In this document: in pieces, positions 40,470 through 50,823 of the stretch
Numbering within the stretch: position 1 is the stretch's first letter
Layout: the number at the start of each line of letters is the position of its first letter
Source: a virus
IMG/VR virus record: IMGVR_UViG_3300009152_000039
Span: 1 to 64,000 of that record
DNA length: 64,000 nucleotides
Strand: one strand, 5' to 3'
Translations under genes and position numbers: made by a program
The notes under the pieces: generated by a model
What the model was told of the DNA's origin: nothing
Database searches by the model: none
What the model saw: the letters and a program-made list of their open reading frames with translations, nothing else

Positions 40470-43425
40470 TGTAGCGGTAACAACAGACACGTTTGAGAAC
40501 TGGCTTGATAAAACCAACACCCTTCTTTATGCGTATTCGACCACCATTGTTACTGCAGCAGCTAACTCTACTGGTGGTGTCACCACTGGCAATGCAACTG
40601 TCAATGGCATCTTTACAGCCAACTCCTTAACGGTCAGTGGAAATTCAACTTTTGGTTTGAGGGGTGGTAATGTAGTCACTGCTAATGTACTTTATATCAC
40701 CAGCAATGTATCTATTGGTAATGCTACTGTTAATACTGTATTCACTACAACCACAATTGATACCGATCTAGCCTTAACTGTGCTAGGAGCAACTACATTA
40801 TCCAACAGCTTGTCGGTTACAGGCAACACTACTCTGACTGGTAATGCTACATTAAGTGGCACTCTTCAAACCATAGCAGGTAATGTCAATATTGATACAG
40901 GAACATTGTTTGTTGATGCTACTAATAACAGAGTAGGTATCAATAACTCAGCTCCAGGAGTTGCTTTACGAGTAACAGGTGATGCTGATATTAGTGCTAC
41001 AGCTAATATTCAAGGCAATGCTAATGTTGGAGGTATATTTGGTGTAGTAGGAAACACTACTCTGAACGGTGCCCTTCAAACCATAGCAGGCAATGTTAAT
41101 ATTGATGCTGGAACATTGTTTGTTGATGCTACCAATAACAGAGTAGGTATTAATAACACCGCTCCTGGAGTCGCTCTAAGAGTAACTGGTGCGGCTGATA
41201 TTAGTTTAGCAGCAAACATTCAAGGTAATGCTAACGTAGGTGGTACGTTAGGAGTGGTCGGTGCTGCAACAATCACTGGTACATCCACTTTGACTGGTAA
41301 TGTTACCATGAGTGGTGCTCTTCAAACAATATCAGGCAATGTTAACATTGATACTGGAACGTTGTTTGTCGATGGTACTAATAATAGAGTAGGTGTTAAT
41401 AACACCACTCCTGGTGTTGCTTTAGAGGTTACCGGTGCAGCTAATGTATCCACCAGTGTTAACTCGGCACTACTAACTGTTGGTACGTCATTCATTGCAA
41501 ACACTACTGGTGCCTATCATACTGGATTAGTTAATGCGGCTAGCTACAACACCACTGGGTTTGTTGCTAATACAACTGCAATTGCACCAACATCCAATAC
41601 AATATTATTAGGCAACTCAATAGGTAGATTTGTACTATCTGCAAATACAGTTGATGCTTCAGGTTTAATTACTGGTGGTGCTGGTGCAACAATTACTGGT
41701 CAGGTGAATGCTAGTACTGGATTCGGATCAGGTACAATCAATGCTACGTCTAATGGACTATTTGCTAATGCTACTACATTATCATTAGGAAACTCATCAG
41801 TAAACGTTGCAATTGCTACTAGCGGTATCACTTCATCTGGTGGAACTGGTGTTAATCCATCATCAAATACTGTTGGTACTGCATTAGGTACGTCTACGCA
41901 GCGTTGGGTACTTAATGCAAACACAATCGATACCTCTGGATTAATTACTGGAGGTGCTGGTGCAACTGTTACTGGTCAAGTAAATGCCAGTACCGGATTT
42001 GGTTCTGGTACAATTAATGCAACATCTAACGGATTGTTTGCCAATTCTACTACAATATCGTTAGGAAACTCATCAGTGAACGTTGCTATAACAACCGCTG
42101 GCATAACTTCAGCCGGTGGTACTGGTGTCAATCCATCATCAAATTTGGTTGGTACAATATTAGGTACATCAACACAACGTTGGGTACTGAATGCAAACAG
42201 TGCTTCTTTTTCTGGTGCAGTATCAGGTATAACAACCTTGGCTACAGGTAATACAACAATAACAGGATTTGCTAACGTATCTAGTACAATTCAAGGTGGT
42301 TCTAGTTTAGTCATTGCTGGTGCTGCTTCAGGTATTACCACTCTTGCTGCCGGTAATACTGAAATTACTGGATTTGTAAATGCATCCGCTAGTGTATCAG
42401 TAAGTACAATATTTATTGCAAATACCACTGGTGCGTATCATGCCGGATTAATAAATGCAGCTAGTCACACTACTAGTGGATTTGTTGCTAATACGACAGC
42501 CATTGCTCCTACGTCAAATACTATTTTATTAGGTAATTCAATTGGAAGATTTGTACTGTCAGCCAATACAGGTAATTTTAGCGGGCTAATTACTGGTAGT
42601 GCTGGTGCAACTATTACAGGTCAAGTGAATGCGTCTACTGGATTTGGTTCTGGTACAATTAATGCTACGTCAAATGGCTTCTTTGCTAATGATGCTACAG
42701 TATCATTAGGAAATTCTTCTGTTAATGTTGCTATAACGCCATCCACAATTGAGCTAGGAACTCAGTTTGATGCAAACAGTCTAGGGTTGTATCATACTGG
42801 AGTTGTTAATGCTGCTAGCCACTCAACCAGTGGGTTCGTAGCAAATACAACGGTCATTGCTCCAACATCAAATACATTATTATTAGGTAATACAATAGGA
42901 AGATGGGTTATCAGTGCTAATACAGGAGATTTCAGTGGTAGCATGGTTATTGGTGGAGCTGCTAACGTTGGGAGCACATTAAACGTTGTAGGATCTGCTA
43001 ACGTTGGAGGTTCGCTAAATGTTGTAGGTGCTGCTAACGTTGGAAGCGCATTAAGTGTTGTAGGTAACGTTACAATAAATACATTCGCTACAATATTAAC
43101 GCTAGCAAATAACAATCTAGGTGCAAACATTACAGTCCCAGTCACAGCTGTTAGTTTCCCTAAAGCAAACTTTAGGGCTGGTGAATTGATCCTGTATGTT
43201 GTGAAGGGGTCTGAATATCAAATTAGTAAAATATTGTTTGCACATGATGATAATGATGTTAACCAAACAATTTACGGCACGTTAATGGCACCTTCAAGCT
43301 CATCTGAGTTAGCTAACAACATTGTATTGACTGTTAGTACAGCAAATACATCAAACATTGACATTAATATGAGACAAAGAGCAATAAATTCATCTGTTAA
43401 AATTGTAGCAAATATGATTAGCTAA
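40450..43425 (+). CDS. Repeat-rich fibre protein 1 (991 aa)
   Basis: ATG 40450 (GAGAGAAAATA). N-terminus ATTNVAVTTDTFENWLDKTN, TLLYAYSTTIVTAAANST is a conserved virion-attachment start of cyanophage-type fibre proteins. The body has tandem modules: NVNIDTGTLFVDATNNRVGI (x3), GLITGGAGATITGQVNASTG with FGSGTINATSNG (x3), LGNSSVNVAI. The C-terminus (FPKANFRAGELILYVVKGSE ... RQRAINSSVKIVANM) is a distinct globular tip. A trimeric beta-helix fibre is likely, by family pattern. Confidence 0.8.
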   Translation: MALATTNVAVTTDTFENWLDKTNTLLYAYSTTIVTAAANSTGGVTTGNATVNGIFTANSLTVSGNSTFGLRGGNVVTANVLYITSNVSIGNATVNTVFTTTTIDTDLALTVLGATTLSNSLSVTGNTTLTGNATLSGTLQTIAGNVNIDTGTLFVDATNNRVGINNSAPGVALRVTGDADISATANIQGNANVGGIFGVVGNTTLNGALQTIAGNVNIDAGTLFVDATNNRVGINNTAPGVALRVTGAADISLAANIQGNANVGGTLGVVGAATITGTSTLTGNVTMSGALQTISGNVNIDTGTLFVDGTNNRVGVNNTTPGVALEVTGAANVSTSVNSALLTVGTSFIANTTGAYHTGLVNAASYNTTGFVANTTAIAPTSNTILLGNSIGRFVLSANTVDASGLITGGAGATITGQVNASTGFGSGTINATSNGLFANATTLSLGNSSVNVAIATSGITSSGGTGVNPSSNTVGTALGTSTQRWVLNANTIDTSGLITGGAGATVTGQVNASTGFGSGTINATSNGLFANSTTISLGNSSVNVAITTAGITSAGGTGVNPSSNLVGTILGTSTQRWVLNANSASFSGAVSGITTLATGNTTITGFANVSSTIQGGSSLVIAGAASGITTLAAGNTEITGFVNASASVSVSTIFIANTTGAYHAGLINAASHTTSGFVANTTAIAPTSNTILLGNSIGRFVLSANTGNFSGLITGSAGATITGQVNASTGFGSGTINATSNGFFANDATVSLGNSSVNVAITPSTIELGTQFDANSLGLYHTGVVNAASHSTSGFVANTTVIAPTSNTLLLGNTIGRWVISANTGDFSGSMVIGGAANVGSTLNVVGSANVGGSLNVVGAANVGSALSVVGNVTINTFATILTLANNNLGANITVPVTAVSFPKANFRAGELILYVVKGSEYQISKILFAHDDNDVNQTIYGTLMAPSSSSELANNIVLTVSTANTSNIDINMRQRAINSSVKIVANMIS
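41651..41757 (+). repeat. 107-bp exact repeat, copy in fibre protein 1 (matches 53183-53289)
   Basis: Base-for-base identical to 53183-53289 across 107 nt (from TTGATGCTTCAGG to TCTAATGGA), 11.5 kb apart in another fibre gene in the same reading phase. It encodes the GLITGGAGATITGQVNASTG / FGSGTINATSNG module. Confidence 0.9.
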
Positions 43426-43437
43426 GGAAAAAGTTAG

Positions 43438-44898
43438 ATGGCAACTGCAAATAGTAAGTTAAAGATTGATCATGGGTTTGATGCTCGAGGTACCAGCAAT
43501 GTTGTTGGGGACATGGAGGTTACTGGGTCTCTTTCGGTTGGTGGAAATTTAACTTTCACAGGAACTACTACTGGTAATTTCATTCCCGACCAAGATCAAC
43601 GCTCTTTAGGTAACACTACAAATAGATGGAATCTTCAAGGCTACATTGCAAATGTGGGTAGCACTCTTACAGTAGCTGGAGCTACTTCACTACAAGATAC
43701 GCTAGCAGTTACAAAAACTATCAGCGGTGGTAACACTACAATAACAGGCTTTGCCAATGTAACAACCAGTGTTAACTCTGCATCCCTGACAGTCGGGGCT
43801 GACTTCATAGCTAATACTACTGGTGCGTACCATACTGGTATTATTAATGCTGCTTCACACAACTCAACCGGATATGTTGCCAATACCACAGGTGTATACC
43901 ACACTGGTGTTATTAATGCAGCTTCATTTACAACTACTGGTTTAAGAGCAAACACAACAGCGCTAGTTCCCACTTCAAACACTATTCTACTAGGCAACCC
44001 AATTGGTAGATTTGTATTATCGGCTAATACAATTGATGCATCTGGTTTAATTACTGGAGGTGCTGGTGCGACAATTACAGGTCAAGTAAATGCAACAACC
44101 GGTTTTGGTTCCGGAACTATCAATGCAACTTCTAATGGATTCTTTGCCAGTGCTACCACACTATCAATAGGCAATTCATCTGTCAATGTTGCTATAACAC
44201 CATCAACTATTGAATTAGGTACTCAGTTTGATGCAAATAGTACAGGAGTATACCATACGGGTACTGTGAATGCTGCTAGCCATACTACTAGTGGATTTGT
44301 TGCTAATACGATAGCCATTGCTCCAACTTCTAATACGATTCTATTAGGTAATTCAATTGGAAGATTTGTACTATCGGCTAATACAATTGATGCATCAGGA
44401 TTAATTACTGGAGGTGCTGGTGCGACAATTACAGGTCAAGTAAATGCTAGTACCGGATTTGGTTCTGGAACAATTAATGCAACTTCTAATGGGTTGATAG
44501 CTAATAGCACGACTGTAACAGTTGGCAACTCAACAGTTAACGTTGCTATAACAACAGCCGGTATCACTTCATCTGGTGGAACTGGTGTTAATCCATCATC
44601 AAATACAGTTGGCACTGCATTAGGTACCACTAATCAGCGTTGGGTCATTAACGCAAATACTATTAATGCGTCAGGGTTGATTACTGCATCTGCCGGAGCT
44701 AATATTCAAGGCACAGCTAACCTGGTGGATGTTAATATCTCTGGTAACTTAACAGTTTCTGGCACCACGACATACATCAATACTACCAACTTAACGTTGG
44801 AGATAACATTGTTACCCTTAATGCTGATCTTCCCGGAGCAACAGCACCAACGGAAAATGCTGGTATTGAAGTTAATCGTGGTAGTGCAGCTAATGTAA
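43438..44898 (+). CDS. Fibre protein 2, N-terminal part up to a frameshift (486 codons)
   Basis: ATG 43438 (AAGGAAAAAG upstream). Starts ATANSKLKIDHGFDARGTSN, then fibre repeats (HTGIINAASHNSTGYVANTT, GQVNATTGFGSGTINATSNG, LGNSSVNVAITPSTIELGTQ). Up to residue ~451 (TTYINTTNL) the frame makes sense; afterwards it becomes LTLEITLLPLMLIFPEQQHQ, unlike the fibre, and stops at 44896-44898. The missing continuation NVGDNIVTLNADLPGATAPT lies in the -1 frame from 44793. A deleted A in TTAAC (expected TTAAAC) explains it. Confidence 0.75.
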   Translation: MATANSKLKIDHGFDARGTSNVVGDMEVTGSLSVGGNLTFTGTTTGNFIPDQDQRSLGNTTNRWNLQGYIANVGSTLTVAGATSLQDTLAVTKTISGGNTTITGFANVTTSVNSASLTVGADFIANTTGAYHTGIINAASHNSTGYVANTTGVYHTGVINAASFTTTGLRANTTALVPTSNTILLGNPIGRFVLSANTIDASGLITGGAGATITGQVNATTGFGSGTINATSNGFFASATTLSIGNSSVNVAITPSTIELGTQFDANSTGVYHTGTVNAASHTTSGFVANTIAIAPTSNTILLGNSIGRFVLSANTIDASGLITGGAGATITGQVNASTGFGSGTINATSNGLIANSTTVTVGNSTVNVAITTAGITSSGGTGVNPSSNTVGTALGTTNQRWVINANTINASGLITASAGANIQGTANLVDVNISGNLTVSGTTTYINTTNLTLEITLLPLMLIFPEQQHQRKMLVLKLIVVVQLM

Positions 44899-47834
44899 GT
44901 TTCTTATGGAATGAAACATCGGATTCTTGGACTGCAGGCAACAATGATATTACAGGGTATGCTAACGTATCTGTTAGTGTTAACTCAGCTCTCTTTACTG
45001 TTGGTGCTAACCTCATTGCCAATACTCTTGGAGTATATCATACAGGTATAATTAATGCAGTTAGCCACACTACTAGTGGGTTTGTTGCAAACACAACTGC
45101 TATTGCTCCTACGTCAAATACAATATTATTAGGCAACTCAATTGGTAGATTTGTACTATCGGCTAACACAGGTGATTTTAGTACGAGTATTGGATCCGGA
45201 ACCATTAATGCAACCTCTAATGGATTATTTGCTAATTCAACTACTATATCATTAGGAAACTCTTCGGTTAATGTTGCTATAACACCATCAACTATTGAAT
45301 TAGGTACTCAGTTTGATGCTAATAGTACAGGACTATATCATACTGGATTAGTAAATGCAGCATCGCATACAGTTGGATCCAACTTCATTGCTAATACAAC
45401 AGGTGCTTACCATACCGGGCTAGTAAACGCAGCTAGTCACACTACTAGTGGATTTGTTGCTAATACAACAGCCATTGCACCAACATCAAATACAATATTA
45501 CTAGGCAATACAATAGGTAGATTCGTACTATCAGCTAACACGATTGATACTTCTGGATTAATTACAGGTGGTGCCGGTGCAACTATTACCGGTCAGGTTA
45601 ATGCTAGTACTGGATTTGGTTCAGGTACAATTAATGCAACCTCAAATGGATTATTTGCTAATGCTACCACTATATCATTAGGAAACTCATCTGTCAACGT
45701 TGCTATTACAACAGCTGGTATCACTTCATCTGGTGGAACTGGTGTTAATCCATCTTCAAATACAGTTGGTACAATATTAGGTACAACTACACAACGTTGG
45801 ATAATAACGGCAAACTCGTTTACTACATCTGGATCTGGTTCTGTTGGTACCACTCTATCAGCTGGTAATACTGAAATAACTGGGTATGCTAATGCCTCAG
45901 TTAGTGTCAATTCTGCGTCATTAACTGTCGGTAGTTCATTCATTGCTAATACTACAGGAGCATATCATACCGGTATTGTTAACGCAGCATCACATGCTAC
46001 TAGTGGATTCGTAGCAAATACAACAGCTATTGCTCCAACGTCAAATACTATATTATTAGGTAATTCAATAGGAAGATTTGTACTTTCGGCTAACACAGGT
46101 GATTTTAGTACGAGTATTGGATCTGGAACTATTAATGCAACTTCTAATGGATTATTTGCTAACGCTACAACAATATCTTTAGGTAATTCATCAGTTAACG
46201 TTGCTATAACAACAGCTGGTATCACTTCATCAGGTGGAACTGGTGTCAATCCATCTTCAAATACGGTTGGTACTGCATTAGGTACAACTACACAGCGTTG
46301 GGTACTTAATGCAAATACAGGATCTTTTGCTGGAGCTGTTTCCGGAATCACTACGTTAGCAGCAGGCAATACAACAATTACTGGATTTGTAAATGCGTCC
46401 GCTAGTGTATCAGTGGGTACTACGTTTATTGCTAACACAACGGCAGTTGCTGTTACTACTCCTCTTACAGCAAATGCAACTACTGGAACCTCTGGTCAAG
46501 CTCTGTTATCTAACGGTACAGTAGGATCTCCTTATTGGGGGACAGTGTTGTCCTCGGTAGGTGCAACGTATGTTCAGAATACTGACTCGAGAACTCTATC
46601 AGGTAATCTACAAATATCAGGTACCTATTTTAACCCTAGTTCAAATACCATATTGCTAGGCAATACAACGCAGCGTTGGGTAGTCAGTGCTAATACAATT
46701 GATGCCTCTGGAGTTGTTAACGCAGCGTCACATACAGTTGGATCAAACTTTATTGCTAACTCTATAGCAATCGTAGGAACTGGATATGCTAATATAACAA
46801 CGTCTGTAAACTCAGCACTTCTAACTGTTGGTGCTGATTTTATTGCTAACAGTACAATGGTTAGACTGGGTAATAACTCCAGCGGAATAATAGTCAATGG
46901 GGATACCAGCCTCAGTGGTCTTGTTGGGTATGTAGGTTTTTCCCAGGAAAAAAGCTTTGCTGTTGATAGCTCTGTAGACGGGATGCAGATTAAGACTAAT
47001 TTCACTAATACAGCTTATGTTTCAAATAGAGCAGTGATTGGAGGTAATTTTAGTACGGTCGGCAGAACTTCATCATCCAATACCCTACTGACCGGTGTTG
47101 TTGATAATGAATTATACGGAGTTTACTCTTCCGCTGATAATGGTACAAATGCGTCTACCAATGCTCGACTTGCAAACTTACAGGCTTTCAGAGCAGTATC
47201 AAGGAATAGGGCTGGTGGTGCTACTGCCAATACAGTTGATAACATGTGGTCATACTACGGGGAGACGATTACTAGCGGCTCATCTGGTATCGTAACCAAT
47301 GCCTATGGTGCGCAGTTAGTTGTTGGCTTCGACACTTCTGGATCCACTGCTAATATTACTACGGCGTATGGAATGTCTGTAAACATACGTTCCAGTTCAA
47401 CAATGACAATAGGCACTGGTTATCTATATAGAGGTACATATACTGGTTCCAACACTACTACTAAGTACGGCATTTACATAACTGGTGAGTCAAACAACTA
47501 CGTTTCAAATAATTTTACAGTTGGTGGTAATGTATATGCTGTTAACTTTAGCGCATCGTCTGACGAAAGATTAAAATCAGATATAGAAATTATTGGAAAT
47601 CCAATTGACAAAATTAGTTCACTTAGAGGAGTCAGCTTTACATATAGAGCTTCTAATACTAGAAGTATTGGTGTAATAGCACAGGATGTTGAAAAACTAC
47701 TGCCTGAACTGGTTGATACTGATGGTGATGGATATAAACGTGTCAATTATGATGGTATCATTGGGGTTTTGATCGAGGCTATTAAAGAACTAAAACAAGA
47801 AATTGAAGAGCTAAAAAATGGCAACCAAAGCTAA
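44793..47834 (+). pseudogene. Fibre protein 2, downstream part in -1 frame, with S74 chaperone domain
   Basis: Open for 1,013 codons from 44793 to 47834, but without a good start: no ATG or ribosome site near the beginning, and first GTG at 46413. Sequence continues exactly where the 43438 frame breaks (NVGDNIVTLNADLPGATAPT, ENAGIEVNRGSAANVSFLWN). It carries fibre repeats, a beta-rich middle domain (QEKSFAVDSSVDGMQIK) shared with the protein at 50824, and an S74 endosialidase-type autocleaving chaperone at the end (NFSASSDERLKSDIEIIGNP, SIGVIAQDVEKLLPELV). The intact protein would be about 1,464 aa. Confidence 0.8.
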
Positions 47835-48147
47835 TATTACAGTAGATCAGGGAACCACGTTCTCCACCACCGTTTACTTGACTGATGATAATGGGGATCC
47901 AATTGATCTGACTGGGTATACAGGAAGATCGCAAATGCGCAAGCATTATACCTCTTCTAATTCACAGAGTTTCAGTGTATCTCTTAGCAATACAGTTGGA
48001 TCAGTGAGTCTTGCGCTAACTGCCGTGCAGACTGCTAATCTTGTAGCTGGAAGATACGTTTATGATGTTGAAGTAGTAAGTAGTACCAATGTAGTATCAA
48101 GAATTATAGAGGGTATTGTAACAGTTACGCCTGAAGTGACACGATAA
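47818..48147 (+). CDS. Small Ig-like structural protein (109 aa)
   Basis: ATG overlaps the fibre end (17 nt) with GAAGAGCTAAAAA. Pattern ANITVDQGTTFSTTVYLTDD, NGDPIDLTGYTGRSQMRKHY and AGRYVYDVEVVSS resembles the BppU-type N-terminal/Ig-like domain found in many phage fibre clusters. Probably a small virion protein that attaches near fibres. Confidence 0.68.
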   Translation: MATKANITVDQGTTFSTTVYLTDDNGDPIDLTGYTGRSQMRKHYTSSNSQSFSVSLSNTVGSVSLALTAVQTANLVAGRYVYDVEVVSSTNVVSRIIEGIVTVTPEVTR

Positions 48148-48405
48148 ATGGCCATAAACACTGCAACCGTAAGATTAGTTACCGGATCTACTATCCGTGC
48201 TACTATACCTACCTCTGGTGGTCAGATCCAAGCATCTGCACCAGTAACGTTAACTACAAAGCCAAATCGACTTGATATGCTAGATGATGTTATTGAAGGT
48301 TCTCCACCAGATGGAGCTGTTTTGCAGTACCGAGCTTCAGATGATAAATACATTGTACAATCACTACAAATAGGTAACGCTGATCTTGATGGTGGTACCT
48401 TTTGA
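48148..48405 (+). CDS. Small fibre-cluster protein ending DLDGGTF (85 aa)
   Basis: Starts immediately after the previous stop (TAAATGG). Sequence NRLDMLDDVIEGSPPDGAVL, QYRASDDKYIVQSLQIGNAD then LDGGTF. The last residues (DGGTF) are shared with the fibre protein at 48449 (ends STLDGGTF). Such proteins recur in cyanophage-type fibre loci; possibly a docking C-terminus. Confidence 0.68.
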   Translation: MAINTATVRLVTGSTIRATIPTSGGQIQASAPVTLTTKPNRLDMLDDVIEGSPPDGAVLQYRASDDKYIVQSLQIGNADLDGGTF

Positions 48406-48448
48406 ACTAACTTCACATTCTAAAACAACAATAAAACAGGGAATATAG

Positions 48449-50572
48449 ATGGCAAATTTAATTCAGATCAAGCGATCGCTAAGCACGGCAAATGCTACCA
48501 GTTTGGCCAATGGTGAAATGGCTTATACGGCCAATGGTGATGTATTATTCATTGGTAGTAATGGTGATATCAAAGCAATTGGTGGAGCCAGAAATCCTGG
48601 TACCCTAACTGCAAATCAAGCGCTTGTTGCAAACGCCACTAGTGGAATTGATAAGGTTATTGTTGCCAATGCTGTACTAACAAGAATATACGCCAATGGT
48701 GCGCATGGTAGTGGTCAAGCTCTACAAGCAAACTCAACGGGTGGAATATTCTGGGGATCGGTAGCTGGATCTATAGCTTTAGATGATCTCACTGACGTTG
48801 CTGTAACAGCTGCAAGTACAGGGCAGGTTTTAATTGCCAACTCGACCGGATTTTTCAGAAATGTATCCTTGTCCGGTGACATTACAATTGATGCAAATGG
48901 TGTAACAGCTATTGCAGCTGATTCAATTGCTCTTGGAACCGATACAACCGGTAACTATGTTGCTACTATTACAGCTGGTAATGGTTTATCCGGAAATGCA
49001 ACAACAGAAGGATCGGCACCCACAATTGCCGTAGTTGCTGGTGGTGGTATTGTATCAAATTCTACTGGTGTTTTTGCTAATACAGATAATTCAACATTGG
49101 AGTTATCAGGTGGTGCTATTAGAGTTAAAGACGATGGTATCGCACTGGGTACCAAGACAACTGGTAACTATGTTGCCACTATCACTGCTGGTAATGGTTT
49201 ATCGGGCAATGCGACAACTGAAGGATCGGCACCTACAATTGCAGTCGTAGCTGGTAGTGGCGTTGCTTCTAATGCAACCGGTGTGCATGTTGTTGCTGGT
49301 AGTGGTATTACTTCCAACTCTACTGGCGTATTTGTCACCGATGGTGATGGTCTATCAGTTAACTCGACCGGTGTTCATGTTGGTGCAGGTAACGGTTTAT
49401 CTGTAAACGCTACATCCGTTGCTGTTGTAGCTAACAGTGGTTTAGCATCAAACTCAACCGGTGTGTTTGTCGTTGCTGGTAGCGGCATCGTATCAAATTC
49501 GACTGGTGTTTTTGCCAACGTTGATGGTTCTACATTAGAACTATCAGGTGGAGCCATTCAAGTTAAAGACGATGGTATTGCTCTTGGCACTAAAACAACT
49601 GGTAACTACGTTGCAACTATCGCAGCTGGAAACGGTATTTCAGGATCGTCTTCATCTGAAGGTGGTGCAGCAACTATTGCAGTTGTTGCTGGTAACGGCA
49701 TTGCTTCCAATTCAACTGGTGTACATGTTGTAGCAGGTACTGGTGTAGTTTCCAACGCAACTGGTGTTCATATTGGTCAAGCTGTCGGTACAACAGATAA
49801 TGTAACATTCAATGATATAACTATCAATGGTAACACAGTATTAGGTAGTAATGCATCCGATGTTGTTTCTATCAAGGGTCTTGTTAACACAAGTATCATC
49901 CCAGCTGCAAATATAACATACAGCCTTGGTAATACTGTATCAAGATTCTTAACAGTTTTCACTCAGAACGTACACTCAGAGTACTTGTATATTGATAAAG
50001 ATGTAACAATTGGTGGTAACCTAGTAATTTCTGGTAACTTGGTTTCTGTAAACGTGTCAACCTTATCGGTTACTGACTCACTAATTCAACTTGCTTCTAA
50101 TAACACAGTTTCTGATTCACTTGACATTGGTTTCTTTGGTAACTACCAAACAGGTGGTGGTGATCCTGAGCATACGGGTTTATTTAGAGATGCGAGCGAT
50201 GATAAGTTTAAGTTGTTTAAAGGTCTACAAGTTGCACCAACAACCACTGTAGATACAGCAAACAACACATATCAGATTGCAACTCTACAAGCATATTTGG
50301 ATTCGGGTGGTTTAACAACCAATTCAACTGCGGTTGCTCTGACTGCAAACTCAACTCTGGCTGTTACACTCACTGCTAACTCACTTACACTTACAACTGC
50401 TCTAGTTGGAACCAGTGGTGGTACTGGTTTAGCAAGCTATACAGCAGAAGACATCTTAGTTGCTAATTCATCAAATGGATTCAGAAAACTTGGATTAGGC
50501 ACTGATGGATTTGTTTTACAATCCAACGGAACTGCTCTTGTTTATTCTACGCTTGATGGAGGAACATTCTAA
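48449..50572 (+). CDS. Repeat-rich fibre protein 3 (707 aa)
   Basis: ATG 48449 with AGGGAATATAG. N-terminus ANLIQIKRSLSTANATSLAN, GEMAYTANGDVLFIGSNGD is the usual phage fibre/peptidase-like entry. The body repeats GNYVATITAGNGLSGNATTE (x3) and S-N-S-T-G-V-[FH]-V units. The C-terminal part (TFNDITINGNTVLGSNASDV ... LIQLASNNTVSDSLDIGFFG) is a globular/shaft unit seen in other fibres, ending DGGTF. Beta-helical trimer inferred. Confidence 0.8.
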   Translation: MANLIQIKRSLSTANATSLANGEMAYTANGDVLFIGSNGDIKAIGGARNPGTLTANQALVANATSGIDKVIVANAVLTRIYANGAHGSGQALQANSTGGIFWGSVAGSIALDDLTDVAVTAASTGQVLIANSTGFFRNVSLSGDITIDANGVTAIAADSIALGTDTTGNYVATITAGNGLSGNATTEGSAPTIAVVAGGGIVSNSTGVFANTDNSTLELSGGAIRVKDDGIALGTKTTGNYVATITAGNGLSGNATTEGSAPTIAVVAGSGVASNATGVHVVAGSGITSNSTGVFVTDGDGLSVNSTGVHVGAGNGLSVNATSVAVVANSGLASNSTGVFVVAGSGIVSNSTGVFANVDGSTLELSGGAIQVKDDGIALGTKTTGNYVATIAAGNGISGSSSSEGGAATIAVVAGNGIASNSTGVHVVAGTGVVSNATGVHIGQAVGTTDNVTFNDITINGNTVLGSNASDVVSIKGLVNTSIIPAANITYSLGNTVSRFLTVFTQNVHSEYLYIDKDVTIGGNLVISGNLVSVNVSTLSVTDSLIQLASNNTVSDSLDIGFFGNYQTGGGDPEHTGLFRDASDDKFKLFKGLQVAPTTTVDTANNTYQIATLQAYLDSGGLTTNSTAVALTANSTLAVTLTANSLTLTTALVGTSGGTGLASYTAEDILVANSSNGFRKLGLGTDGFVLQSNGTALVYSTLDGGTF

Positions 50573-50785
50573 TTGGAAGCTGAATTCGTTAATGCATATA
50601 TTGCTAAACAAAAATCGTGGATTGAAGATTACGTAGCAAAAAATATACTTTTAGAAACCAGGTTACAGCTAGCTGAGGCAAAGATTGGTCAGCTAGCTGG
50701 GCTTTTAGAAGAATCTAACTCTCAAATAGAGAAGCTAAATACCAGGACAAAAAAGAAATCAGAAACACCTGATTCGACGTTCTAA
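50573..50785 (+). CDS. Coiled-coil protein after fibre 3, TTG start (70 aa)
   Basis: TTG at 50573 directly follows the fibre stop (TAATTGG). The product MEAEFVNAYIAKQKSWIEDY, VAKNILLETRLQLAEAKIG, is a long helix with heptad spacing, like the small coiled-coil proteins after fibre genes in T4-like cyanophages. Ends SETPDSTF, similar to the neighbouring GGTF ends. Confidence 0.65.
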   Translation: MEAEFVNAYIAKQKSWIEDYVAKNILLETRLQLAEAKIGQLAGLLEESNSQIEKLNTRTKKKSETPDSTF

Positions 50786-50794
50786 TTCAAATAC

Positions 50795-50813
50795 AGCCCT
50801 AGATAGGGCTTTT
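50795..50813 (+). terminator. Weak rho-independent terminator
   Basis: AGCCCT (50795-50800), AGAT, AGGGCT (50805-50810) followed by only TTT. May merely attenuate transcription before the 50824 gene. Confidence 0.55.
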
Positions 50814-50823
50814 GAGGGGCCAT

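Noticed and set aside
44785-44800. Programmed frameshift in fibre 2
   Set aside because: No X_XXY_YYZ heptamer or downstream structure at the junction; an indel is the simpler explanation.
41322-46438. Several minus-strand frames of 60-160 aa in the fibre genes
   Set aside because: They are antisense to repeated fibre modules, near-identical to each other (Val/Pro/Leu-rich) and lack ribosome sites; shadows of the codon pattern.
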